Source: Pseudoscleropodium purum (taxonomy: Eukaryota; Streptophyta; Bryopsida; Hypnales; Brachytheciaceae). From it: a DNA stretch of 64,000 nucleotides. Position 1 is the stretch's first letter, and each line of letters opens with the position of its first letter. Under the pieces are notes generated by a model that was given only the letters and a program-made list of their open reading frames with translations, did no database searches and had not been told where the DNA came from. Of the stretch, positions 44,041 through 55,900 are shown piece by piece. The position numbers were made by a program, and so were the translations under genes. The stretch is taken from positions 17,174,001 through 17,238,000 of the forward strand of contig OZ017803.1 of NCBI GenBank assembly GCA_963969395.1, in the 5' to 3' direction.

Positions 44041-45574
44041 AATTACACCTAAAATGGACTGAATAAGCAATTCAGCACATTTTCCATTATTACTATTGAA
44101 ATTTTTTGGTGGGGTCCTATTGGTAATCCCAAGGGGATTTTAGATTATCTTAAAATGCATTTTTTGGACACCATATGAATAAATTATGAATATTCAAAGC
44201 GCTGAAAATAAGTGTTTTTAAAATCAATCCTACACTCTTATGAATAGTGGGAGTACATTTTAGGCAAGAGTTTATAGGGATTAGCTTTAAAAAGGGGTTG
44301 AAATTAGGTGTACTTATCTTACTCAAAAAATAATTGGTGCTACATGGATTACTCTTAGAAGAACGGTCAAGGGTACTAAGTGTCTAATGGGATGACTTTT
44401 TGTGTTATTATAGAAGCTCCTCATCCTAGGGGGTTATATAAACTAAAAAAACTGCTCAAAGCAATATAAATTTTTTTGACAAACATTCAATGATATTTAT
44501 TCTCCTTTCACAATGGATGAAATTTATGTGAAATCTTGGGACAAAATCAAAGTTTTTAAGATGACCATAGTCTATTCATTTGGGGATGAATAAATGAGTT
44601 CCTATTGGTATTTTGTATGAAAAAAAATCCACAATCATAGGGTAAAAATAGCTTCATCACTTTCTACACACCCAAAAGCAAATGAAACAAGTAACTACAC
44701 AATGAGAAGCTATGTCCCTCCTTGTAACATTCAATCACTTTTTGAGGAAAGTAGACACTCAAAGTTCTTTAACCCTTAAATAACGACCCAAGTAACCACT
44801 TTCTAGGTGCTGCCCTTCTTTATTGAGCTTCCCGTTTTCAATTTTTGAGTTTTTTTGAAAAAAAACTACTTCTAAAAAATAAACTGTGTTATAAATCCAA
44901 TGGCAATAATTTCATCAAATTTTGAGTTAAACTCCACCTTCTAAATTCTTTTCAAAGTTAAGTGATGTAGTATAGTTAACAACTCATTTTTGTGGTTTGG
45001 TTTAAGCAAGATCTAAAAAAGTCAATCAACCAATGTGATTCTTGCCCACTTCAAAATGGGTAGATCCAAGGAGTTCAAGGAGAAGACAATGCCCCATTCT
45101 TTTTTTCCCCTTAAAATCACTACTCTCATTTCAATGACCACAATGCATTGCAAACTCCACTATGAATTGAAAAATGCTTGGAATGTTGTGAAATTTTACA
45201 TGTACATTCTCAACTCTCTTATCTTTCACCAAGCATGAAAAGACAATCATTTTGAAATAATCTCACAAAGATATTCTCCTTCAAAGTGCATTGCCCATGT
45301 ATTTTGATTGTCCCAAATCAAACTTCAAACTTAAATATCTCCTAAACTGTGCGGACAAGTGATTTGAATTTTTTTTCTAAGGTGCTCACTCTCAATGTAA
45401 AATTCAAGATCCTACAATTTAGTTCTATCCAATTTTTTTTAAAAACGAGAAAAAAAATTGCTCAAGATCTAGGTAGTTATGGCCTATTTGAAAAGTACAC
45501 CCCTGCACTTTTGGGGTTAATTAGGGTAGCCCTCCCCATTTCGAAAGTCAATAAGAAAACCTCATCATGGTAGC
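44041..45574. other. AT-rich intergenic between Ran genes A and B
   Basis: Short accidental frames only (for example 45035-45238 and 45349-45573). No supported gene. Confidence 0.4.
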
Positions 45575-45922
45575 TTACCTAAGCTTTGGATTACTCAAAA
45601 TCCACAGCGCAACTCCCAAAATTGCAAAAGCAAAACTCAGTATGCGTTTCCAAAACGCACCAACCTTCCCCACTGCGTAAGATAACAGCAACGCAGCCAG
45701 ATCCATTCCCAGCAAACAGTCTACGTTCCCCATACAAGTTCCCAGAAGTTCCCCAAACATGTTCCCAACAACGAATCGCGATCCCCAATACTGTCCCCAC
45801 ACTTGTCCAACTGATTCACCAACCAACTGGACGCCAGCTGCACCTCCATGCAACCCCCCAAACGTCTTGGTCACAGGGTCAGCCCGCCACGGTTTGGTCA
45901 TAGGCCCATCAAGGTTGGTCAT
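45575..45922 (-). CDS. Possible exon of an unrecognised gene (Gly-rich, hydrophobic C-terminus)
   Basis: A GC-richer island holds a 115-codon minus frame opening MTNLDGPMTK. It has a glycine-spaced segment (GGLHGGAAGVQLVGESVG) and a likely membrane helix (ILSFAFAILGVALWIL) followed by a basic end. The last codons run into AG/GTAAGC, a good splice donor, so it may be a first exon, but I find no following exon in the AT-rich sequence beyond. It is divergent to Ran gene B and shares its upstream region. It could be a gene fragment or non-coding. No family recognised. Confidence 0.28.
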   Translation of the reverse strand: MTNLDGPMTKPWRADPVTKTFGGLHGGAAGVQLVGESVGQVWGQYWGSRFVVGNMFGELLGTCMGNVDCLLGMDLAALLLSYAVGKVGAFWKRILSFAFAILGVALWILSNPKLR

Positions 45923-46255
45923 AGGGTACCGACATGGAAACCCACCCGACTCCTCGATGAACCAGGTTGCTTACAAAGAACGCACCGGCCAGCGACGACA
46001 GAGAAGAGGAGCCCGGGGACCGTGGCCACGGAGGGGTTCACCGGGAATAAGGTATGTCACCTATTACCGTGTTTCCTCTTCAACGCCACCTTGGGGAAGG
46101 CCCAACCCCAAGCTGTCTCCTTTCAGAAACTCTCTCCCTGTTTCTGTTCTCCTTTCAGTCCCCAGAAGACTTCGCTTTGCTTGGGCTTCGATTTGCTTTC
46201 CCTTTCGTCTGCTTCCTTGGAGATTTTCCCGATCGTCTTCTTCCTGCTTCACATT
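45923..46255 (+). promoter_or_regulatory. Upstream region and 5' leader of Ran gene B
   Basis: Contains CACCGGGAATAAGG (about 46039-46052), a partial version of the block upstream of genes A and C, but lacks the telo-box-like GGGTTAGGG and the E2F-like word. A pyrimidine-rich leader precedes the ATG. Confidence 0.4.
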
Positions 46256-48058
46256 ATGGTAACGCTCCTCCTTTCAGCTTCGCAGTGAATTTTTGGGTGC
46301 CGGTTTTAGTCCACTGGATCAATTTTGGTTTCAATTGCAGTTTGTTGGCCGGAGGGGACGTGATTGTTTTGTTAGTGGATTTGCCGCCCTCAATTGCGAG
46401 AGAGAATTGTTTCGTGATTTCGTGAGGAGTGCTGTAGGGCTTGTGTGATGGTAATTGTGACTGCGATTATCGGTCCACTGTACCTATTTTGGTTTGCAGT
46501 TTGTTGGAGTGGACGTGATTGTTGTGTTAGTGGATTGCCGCCCTCAACTGCGAGAGAGTACTGTTTCGTGATTTCTTGAAGATTATTGTTGGGCTTGTGT
46601 AATGGTAATTGTGGCTGCGATTATAGGTCTGGTTGTGTCTTGAATTTTCCGCTCGGGGTAATTGGCGGTTGCGAGGGGTTTTGTGTGATCGAGTGAAGGT
46701 TCAGGGTACTGTGGTGGCATGTTCGTGGTTACTGACGACGTGGATTTTGGTGTAGGCTTTACCCGGGCAACAAACTCCTGACAACACTCCAAGCTTTAAA
46801 CTCGTTATTGTTGGCGACGGTGGAACAGGTATTGATTTGTGTCTTGGAATTGATTGCGTCTGGTTTGCGCATAGCTCTGTGAGTGCCCATTTTGCTCGGA
46901 TTGGAATTGTTGTGGGGCGTACGTTTGGATGTGTTGGGGGGTGCTGTCGGTTGTCGGTTTGGAGAGGTTTTGTTGAGAACGAAGTGATTCGGGTGTGGAA
47001 TGGGCACTGAAAAATTTTGTGGATTGGACCGTGCAGGGAAGACCACCTTTGTGAAGCGTCATTTGACCGGTGAATTCGAGAAGAAATACGAACGTGAGTG
47101 CCCGCTGAATTACTGATTGTGTTTTGTGTCTGCCATAGTATTAAAATTGTGCAAATGGTGGTCCATTCTAGGGTTTTGCGTTGACACTGACCGTGAGCTG
47201 TGCTGTGCAGCTACCATCGGCGTGGAGGTGCACCCGCTGGACTTCTTCACCAACTGTGGCCGCATTCGGTTTTACTGCTGGGATACCGCCGGCCAAGAGA
47301 AATTCGGAGGGTTGCGAGATGGATACTAGTGAGTCCATGTGCCCTAACTCGTTTTGATCAGAACTGCTCAGATCGGAACTCAGCAACTGAATTGGGACTC
47401 GAGCCCTTTTCAGTCGATTGCGATGAAGTGTAAAGTGTTGTGCCTGACGAGGTGTGCTTTGGTTTTGCAGCATCCACGGTCAGTGTGCCATCATCATGTT
47501 CGACGTGACGGCTCGTCTGACGTACAAGAACGTTCCGACCTGGCATCGCGACCTTTGCAGGGTGTGCGAGAACATTCCGATCGTGCTGTGTGGCAACAAG
47601 GTGGACGTGAAGAACCGTCAGGTGAAGGCGAAGCAGGTGACATTCCACCGGAAGAAGAACCTTCAGTACTACGAGATTTCTGCGAAGTCGAACTACAACT
47701 TCGAGAAGCCTTACCTTTATCTGGCGAGGAAGCTTGCAGGGTAAGCAGCTGTGCATTGGTGGATGTATCTGTCTGCTTGGAGTTTGTCTGTGTCCGTCGT
47801 TTGTGGAGTGCAAGCTGATGTTTGTGTTTTCGATTGTGCTCTTTTTTTTCGTGGAGTGTGTTTCTGAAGTGTGTGTGTGTGACTTGATTTGTGTCCTTGT
47901 TTTGCAGCGACGTGAACCTGCACTTCGTGGAATCGCCTGCCCTTGCTCCTCCTGAGGTTCAAATCGACTTGCAGGCGGTTCAGGAGTACGAGGACCAGCT
48001 TCGTGCTGCATCGCTGCTTCCTCTTCCCGATGATGACGAGGACACATTCGACAGTTAG
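46256..48058 (+). CDS. RAN: Ran small GTPase, gene B
   Basis: Paralogue of gene A in the opposite orientation, starts 2.7 kb apart. Exons: 46256-46258 (ATG only), 46756-46828, 47037-47093, 47211-47328, 47471-47740, 47908-48058; GT-AG, in phase, 223 residues. All nucleotide-binding motifs are intact: P-loop at residues 21-28, Thr46 of switch I, DTAGQE at 69-74, NKVD at 126-129 and SAK at 154-156. The N-terminal segment reads TPDNTPSF and the tail [11 protein letters not shown] before DDDEDTFDS. Exon 2 differs from gene A at 16 of 73 bases, whereas exons 3-5 and their introns are almost identical, so the two halves have different histories. No stop or frameshift; probably functional. Cytosol, nucleus and nuclear envelope are the expected locations. 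Confidence 0.95.
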
Positions 48059-48132
48059 ATCGATTGCGTTTGTAGTAGATGAGATGCCGAGCTAGTCGGC
48101 CATATTCCTCAATTATACTGACACACAGCTGA
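47018..48132 (+). repeat. Near-identical inverted arm (partner 41814-42929)
   Basis: Covers the end of intron 2 through the 3' untranslated region of Ran gene B. The identity with gene A starts abruptly at TTGTGGATTGG in intron 2 and ends in the 3' region at ACAGCTG. Confidence 0.88.
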
Positions 48133-50415
48133 TTGCATGGGACGGCTGGGATTCGTGAAATTGCAATGTCCATAAGGATTGTTTTGATTAAACATGTAGG
48201 GATCTTGACAAAATACTTATATATTTGAGAGTTGTTAAAGGGAGACTCTCGCAGATTGTAGTGAATTTTATCTGTTCGAATTGAGGTTTGTTCGTTTTGT
48301 TATTTTGTCTTCGATGTGGTATAGATTGTAGATGTCCACGAAGAGAATTTTGTGTTTGTATATCTTCTTGGACTGTTTAGTAGAACTTTGCATGACATTA
48401 TTGGATCAGTTGTACGAGGTTCCTGTTGAATTGAATTGCCGTCAAGTGTCTAGGAAAGTATTTCTTCCCAAAAGATGCGTTGTAACTTCCTGGGTCACAC
48501 AATGAGATATCTTTCGGTCTCGTGTCTTCATCACTCAATGTTATGTGTTTTCAAATGTGATGTCCTCTTTGGATTTGTGACGGAGGGTAGTCTGTTCATA
48601 AAGCAACCATTGAAGAGCTGATTGCCTGGAAACAATTTTCAGCAAATTTCTAGAGGAAGAAAAATGGAAATGACATCTAACCCAAGTTGTTTCATATTTT
48701 TTGGACCTTTGTGGAATTAGTCAAAAATTTATGAAGTTGAAATGCAGTAGTCATTGAAAGCAACCACGTCTTGGAATGTACACTAGTGGTACATTGAAGA
48801 AAGCAAAATGTACTTTTGTGTCATGATTGCTTTTAGTGTATGGGTGCATTTAGAGTAGACTATTATAGTTTTTGCTTCACTCTTAAGTGATCCCATGGAC
48901 ACATTGTGTCCATGCGAAAATGAGAAATTGGAAATGCATCACATTCTCATGCTCTATAGTGAATTTGGAGAAACCTTCCAACCATTGAATTTTGTGTGGG
49001 ATAATAAAAAATAAGTACTTGAAATTTTGGCTTTTATTAGGGGTCTACATGGTTTTCTATGAATTTCTTGGCCATCTAATATTGTCCATGACAAAAAAAA
49101 ATAGTCATGTACAATGTCTAATGCATTGTTTATTCATAATACTTGGCAACTTTTTTGTAATAATATCAAATTTTGAGTAAGACTTGATTCATTTTTGGAA
49201 GCAAGGAGTTTCAAGCAACTTTAGATGGGTGAAGAATCTAGAGAATTTGTAATTTTTGGTGAGATTTTGTGGTTTTCCTTGTCTTCTTTCTTGTAAGATA
49301 TATCTTGTAGTTCAAGAAGTAGAATTAGTAGAATGAGTCAACTTCAAGAGAGAAACAAATAGACATTGTTGCTTTTATGATGAAAGGTAAGAGTACAAGA
49401 ATGGTTACAAAGTCAATCTTTGTCAAAATGGGATGTATTTGAGCCCTAAAATAATACTATTACTTAGTTTAGATCTTACATTGGGACCTCCTTTCACTTG
49501 CCATAAGAAAATATAAACACTTGAACAATCTAATAATAGTAATTAGGCACTATAGCAATGGGGAGTATCTACCTTAGTGCTAAAGTTGTGGAATACTCGT
49601 GCCAATCGAAAGAAATTCACGACCAAAGTCACAGAAATAGTTACACCATGTCAAATTGTCAATTTGCTAGACACTAAGTTAGTCAGGTGAAGATATCTTG
49701 ATGTCAATCTTTGTCGGAATGGGGTGTAGATCTAAGGTCTATATGAAAACGGGCATCTAGAAATTTAAAGTGAAAATTTCTTGAAAATTTCTCGAAAATT
49801 TGAAGTTAATGTGGTGATGCTATGCATCGTTTGTTTCAAGAGACAACCTTTAGTTTGTAACTTTAAATTAATTTGTTCTCAGTGACATGGAGTGGGTGAC
49901 ATAATGCTATAGAATCTTGTACACGTTCTGAATTGCAGCTTTTCGGAAGGTTAAATTTTCTGATTAGAAGAGAAGGGTACCGGAATCGACTTCCTTAACT
50001 CGCCAGCTGAAACCTGACTCGGTTCTTCCTGGCCTGGTCAAAAGACTGAGAATTCATTAACCCTGTAACAAACGCTGCCACGGACATTAAGTGTCCGATG
50101 GATGACAAAAAAATTCTCTATTATAGGACAGAACTAGTGCAACTATTCATCCTCGGAGTTTTGTTGTGAAAAGGGAACATCTTCTACAGATGTTTGACTT
50201 CCAATGAATACTTTTTCATTTTTTCAAGCGATTGATTTCTGTGGTATTAGAAAATGATTATTTCTTTGGAGATTAGCTCGTTCTTATAGGGTAAATCATG
50301 GTTGGAAAACCTCACTTGGGAAGAAATCACATTTAGGAAGAAGTTGCATCAAAAGTTCGTGTGCTTCATTATAGTCGCCATTAATTACAATGGAGCATAA
50401 ATAGTTCCTATTTCA
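48133..50415. other. Spacer downstream of Ran gene B
   Basis: The first few hundred bases are probably the 3' flank of gene B. The rest is AT-rich with no supported gene. Confidence 0.4.
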
Positions 50416-50419
50416 ATAA

Positions 50420-50650
50420 ATCACTAGAGTGCCCTATGCCATTTGCCACAGTCAAAATAAAAGTAAATGTCATTTTCTAATTTGGAAATTTGATAAAAAC
50501 TTTGAAATTCAATGACTTTCATGTTGTATGTCGAAATGCCACGAAACAAAGCCCATGCACCCCCTCCTCATCATGGGCTTTCTAATGGTACCAAGAACGT
50601 GACCAGTGGACTCACAATCCTAGAAATCTCAATGTAACAAATAAATCAAG
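50420..50650 (+). repeat. Dispersed repeat of ~230 bp, copy 1
   Basis: Shares ordered words with 52890-53120 and with the complement of 54985-55220: GCCA(C/T)(A/G)GTCAAAA, TCAATGACTTTCATG, ATGCCACGAAACAAAGCCC and GGTACCAAGAACGTG. Divergence is moderate. Confidence 0.55.
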
Positions 50651-52889
50651 AAAACCAACAGCCTCAGTTAAAGTATGGATCAGGGGTATAGATATTAGCA
50701 ACTCAAAGAAGATTCCATCAAACCCATTTTCTACAACCATATTGGATAGGATTAAGGTAATAAAAGAATGGATCCAAAAAAAACAATTGATGCAATAGCA
50801 AACTAATTAGACTTGTTCCAAAATTTAAGCTATAAACCAAAAAACCCACATAGAAGAGGAATAATTTAATTAGGACTTATTATGTTCTTTGGAATTCTTG
50901 CATGGCTATGGGAACTCGACAACTGATTTAATCACTACAATCTCTCATGAAAAGATTGAAACCCTAATTTTTAGCAACTAAAAGTGTATGAGAAGAATCA
51001 CTAGGGTTTAAGTGACACATGGAATAGGAATAGCTCTGTTGTAAGTGTATGCTATGAATTCACAATTGTTGTGACCTAATTTAAATTACTGAAATAAATT
51101 AGGTAGATGACTAATGAATGAAATCAGAAATTTAAGGTCAATTGCAAGTTTGGGGGTAAATTTATGTTCAAGTTGAGTGTTAAAACAATAGCTAAAAACA
51201 TTAATTGTCTTGTGATGCATTCTTCTAAGGGTTTAGCTACTATAGTTAAAAATACTCATAAATGGAAATAAGAATACTTAGTGGTGAGTGGTGATAATCT
51301 CTCCAAATGATCTCTGTCAAAGATTGAGAGATGTAGCATTTAAAGCAATAATATTGCATCATTATGGCACTTTTGACCAAATAGATTGAGATATCTAGAT
51401 TTAAGCACATATATTTGTATTGCAACTTATTAAACAAAGGTGGTTTGACAACCATCACTCTTTAAATCAAATCTCCTTTGATTGAAAAGCACAAGGGACT
51501 TTTGCAAAAAGAATTGATGTGAAAATTTTGGAATGCAAGAGAAATCCCAAAAGTCTTTTTAAGAAAGTGATATGCCTATAATTCTCATCCAATGAAATTG
51601 GCAAACATTGTTTCCATCATTCCACTATTTGCGTCATAATTGGTACCAATGTTTTTCCATATGCACTCTTTTTGTGTCTTTAGGACACAAGTACATGACC
51701 AATGGGCTTGTGCAACACTTCAATTGATTGTCATTTTTATTTGAGAGTTAACAAAAATATCATGTAAAAGAGAAAAAAAGTTGCTCATTTTTATGAAGAA
51801 AAATTTGATCAAAAAGTCATTTCGATTGGTGTGCATCTCAAAGAAGAATATTACATTCATGTTGTTGAAGCATATCATAGTAGGAAATGTACTATGGTTT
51901 TGATCAAGAATGCTACAACAAATAAAAAAGATTGTCTTTTAGTTGTAAAAACCTACACAATACTTGCAAAGGTTGTTGATGAGGACATTCCAACTCAACT
52001 TAGTGACCTACTCAACAAAACCCACGCAATCAACTTCTTCTAAAAGAAGTTACTCTACGTTTGGATATGTACAAAATATGAGTTATTTCTTATATCTTTT
52101 GCAATTTTGACTTTTGATATATTTTTTTTATAATGATTCAAATTTGAATTTTATATTTCTTGTTTCAAACATTGATGAAATATATAAACAATAGTATTGT
52201 TATTTGGTGAGTTTCTTATTGTATATTCTAAATCTAAATTAAAAACCTATACTTCATAGTATTTACACACTACAATGCACAAGGATTTTTGTCAAAATGC
52301 ACTATAAGGTAGTGCTTTGATAAACTTCAAAAACATTCATGATAAATACACATTGAATGTGAGGTGGAAGACAAATGAATATTTCTACAATATTTGTCAT
52401 GCTAAAAATCCAACTTGCAAATTTGGCATCCTTTGAGAATCAATCACTCCATAGAACAAATCAAATTTCATCACTAATTAATGAAGGCAAATGGCTTGAA
52501 GCAATTGTTGATTTGAATTAATTTCATTTTTTGTCATTTTGTTGTCCAAAGCAAGTGAAGACATTGAATGATATTTGCATTCATAAAAAAATTTAGTTAA
52601 CCTCAACATCTTTTCTTCATGGTTTTGAAGAATACAATTTAACACCAAATTTGAGGCAACATTTTATCCAAATTCACAACAATCCCTTGTCATTGACTAT
52701 ATAGACATTATGTCAAAACAATCTACATTTGGTATTGTTTATGAGTAAAAAATCCCAATTGCATTGTCACTGGAGATTAGGGGTTCATCAACAAAATGCA
52801 AGCTTTTCTAGAAAGTACATTTTCATCAAAATTTGTAAAAAATATATAAATATCACGTTTTTCTCTACAATTATGGTTTCTTTATTAGT
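50651..52889. other. AT-rich intergenic with one possible gene remnant
   Basis: A plus frame open from about 51766 to TAA 52041-52043 (about 92 codons) reads like protein (EEYYIHVVEAYHSRKCTMV, then DEDIPTQLSDLLNK). It has no ATG before codon 22 of that stretch and no family I recognise. Probably a fragment. Nothing else supported. Confidence 0.3.
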
Positions 52890-53120
52890 ATTAGTGTGCC
52901 TCATGCCGTTGCCATGGTCAAAAAAAAAGAAAAAATATTTTTTTCATTTTTTTAATTCATAAAAACTTCAAACTTCAATAACTTTCATGTCTTAGGTGGG
53001 AATGCCACAAAATCAAGCCCCTCCTTGCCGAAGGCTTTTTGACGATACCAAACATGCGAACAAAAGATACATGGCTTGAGAGATCTCAACGTAATAAACA
53101 AAACAAAACAAACAACCTAA
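52890..53120 (+). repeat. Dispersed repeat of ~230 bp, copy 2
   Basis: Inverted relative to 54985-55220. Shared words include GATACCAAACATG, GCCACAAAATCAAGCCC and CAATAACTTTCATG. See copy 1. Confidence 0.6.
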
Positions 53121-54984
53121 TTTAATAGAAGGATTGTATAGTTTGTAGAAAAGAATAAATTATAATATAATTATTTTTTTAATTTTGTACATTTTAATAG
53201 GTTAATTCTTAGATTTAGAATGCATATTTTAGAGTAGTTAAGATTGTAATTTCAGTGTATCAAAGTATTTGCTCTTGTGATCTGTGTTTGCAATTTCAAT
53301 AAAAATACATATATTCGTCTATTCATCTTGATTTAGATGCTTCTTTAAAAAAAATTCATATTTGAATCCTCATTATTATCAATTGCAAACTACAATTTTT
53401 GATTTTACAATCTCACAATTTCATGCCCCCTCCTAATCTTGCAATCTTACAATTTGCTATAGATGTTTTGTAGGCAGTTGCAATATTTAGCAAGAATATA
53501 TGTCTTTTGATTTCATATTTTGCATACAATTGTAATATATTAGGAAGATAAAATGTTGAAATTTTTTATTGTGGTCAAATATTTTATGCTAATATAATCA
53601 TATTTATAACTATAATATCATGTTAAATTTCATATATGGTATAACAAATGTTGCAAGCATTTAGTTAGAGGTTAAGATGTTGTATTTACAATCTTTAAGC
53701 CATCACTTTAGTAAATTACTTTCAAGACACTTAATTGATTTAAGTTTTCATTAGCTTTTCAATTATTGTGATACAATATACATAATAAATTCTATTTTTT
53801 TATTAAAATTTTCATGTCTAAATCAACAAATGATATATTTCTATCATTTGAAAAAGTTTTTCAACCACCTAAATTTGTTTAGTCAAATTACAAGTATGTT
53901 GATTCTATACATTATTTGTTTCAAAGTTCATTGTCATCTCTAGCATTATGACAAAATGATATAGAATACTTAAAGTAATATATGATCTCAAATATACCCC
54001 AAGCATAATTATTTCAACATAATGAATTGAATACAAATCTCTTGCAAGACCTACATGATAATGGAGCAATGCATAAATGCAAAAATGATTAAAAAATGTC
54101 TTTATGTGTAATTGAAGGAATTTAATGGTGTGATTCTCTAGCAATTTTTGGAATAGAAGAATATGTACAAAAAACAATTTTCAAATGGAACAAAATACCA
54201 AAACTACAATCATGTCTAAATGTGGTGATGAATACTCACATCTTTGTCCTCTAAATTTGGCTTTCAGATTTGAACATTTTGGACCTATAGAATACATAAG
54301 AAAAATAAACCAAATCAACTATATTTCAAGAATCAATATGCAAACTACTATACATCTTGGTCAATTTCCATCTTTAGCTAAATCCTCAAAATAAAACTAT
54401 TAAAGAAACTTACATTGTTATCAAAGTAACAAATTAGTTTGATCAAATAAATGTTTTTTTTAAATGATGAGTTGGAGTTTATATTAATAAAATATTAAAA
54501 AAAATGGTATATACTACATCAATAGTAGAAAACAATGAACCAACTCTTAGAAAATTTACTAATGCAAGTATAAATACTTCTCAAAAAAAGAGTCGTCAAA
54601 AATAAGAATTATATAGAAAAATATCAAAAATATTATTTACAAGGAAAAAAGTGCATAAATGCAAATGACAGTCATTTCCAAAACATCAACTTCATTTACA
54701 TATACTTCAAATTATAATTCAAAAATTCAAACTATAATAGAAGTTGAATTAAGACAATGAATGATTCTATAGATCTCAGCAACTTACCAATACCTCAAAA
54801 AGATTTGCACATTATTCAAAATGATCAATTTTCAACATTGAATTTTTTTCTTCTTGGAATACTAAGTTGAATTCAACAAAAGATCAAGTTCTAGAGAATA
54901 ATTCAAAATCATGATTACTTATTATCCTATCAATATTCAACAACCATACTAATCATTTCTTCAATACTCATGTGATATTTGATC
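53121..54984. other. AT-rich sequence between inverted repeat copies
   Basis: No terminal duplication, coding frame or RNA gene could be supported, although the flanking copies are inverted, as in a transposable element. Confidence 0.35.
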
Positions 54985-55220
54985 ATATCATTTTATTAAA
55001 TTAGGTTGTTTGTTTGTTTTGTTTGTTATGTTGAAATCTCCCGGACCGTGCATCTCTTGTTCATGTGTTTGGTATCATTGGAAAGTCCTTGGCAAGGAGG
55101 GGTGCATGGGCTTGGTTTTGTGGCCTAAGGCATGAAAATGATTGAATTTTGAAATTTTTATGAATTAAAAAAATTAGAAAATTATTTTTTTCTTTTGTTT
55201 TGACTATGGCAAAGATATGG
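54985..55220 (-). repeat. Dispersed repeat of ~230 bp, copy 3 (inverted)
   Basis: Complement of 52890-53120 with moderate differences (TTTGGTATCATTGG, CCTTGGCAAGGAGGGG and CATGAAAATGATTGAA match the complement of copy 2). Confidence 0.6.
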
Positions 55221-55459
55221 GGTATACTAGTCTGTATAAAAATTAGGTGATCTAAAGCTAAAATTTGTCTATTGGTCTTTAAATACAACTACTTTGATCC
55301 CCCAAAGAAACTTTTCTTTTCAGAAAATAGCCAACATCTTTTGGTTGTAGTGAATTCATGAATAATCGTGCATAAAAAAAAGCACTGCTTTTAAGCCACC
55401 AGAAATTTTGCACAACATGAAAAATCTTCAGAGAATGTGCAATTACAGAGTGCCCAATC

Positions 55460-55900
55460 CGAGATGTCCATCTGGCCCTCTCCCATCATTCAAAAACCAG
55501 GGACCGTTGAATACCGTTTGAAGGCCAGGTAAGTTAGCTTACAATCAACGCACCCCGAGCGAAGGCCAAGGGAGAAAGGGAGCCTGGGGACCGCGAACTG
55601 GGACCGTGGGACCGGGGACCGCGGACCACCGGGAATAGGGTTAGGGCACGGGGCGCCAAATTTGTACCGCCTTTCCATCCGACGGTTCAGATCGTTCCCC
55701 ATCCACGGCACCCAACGTTCCCTGCGCTTCCTGCTGGCACCTCTTCCCGTCCTTCCGTAAAGGAGCTCCCCGTCCCCCCAGCACTTCACACCGCTCCGTT
55801 GCTCTCAGTCCTGGGAGCCTTTGCTTGTTGTGCGTTTACTCTCTCACACTAACTCTCGTTTGCTGCGGATTCGACGACCGCCTTCGTGCAGCTTCACATC
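55460..55900 (+). promoter_or_regulatory. Promoter and 5' leader of Ran gene C with E2F-like and telo-box-like motifs
   Basis: CACCGGGAATAGGGTTAGGG (about 55627-55646), GCGCCAAA (55653-55660; complement TTTGGCGC is a perfect E2F site) and CCATCCGACGGTTCAGA (about 55676-55692) are conserved in order and spacing with gene A. A pyrimidine-rich leader follows, up to ATG 55901. Confidence 0.58.

Noticed and set aside
46064..46252. Minus-strand frame in the Ran B leader
   Set aside because: Complement of a pyrimidine-rich 5' leader, giving Glu/Arg-rich nonsense.
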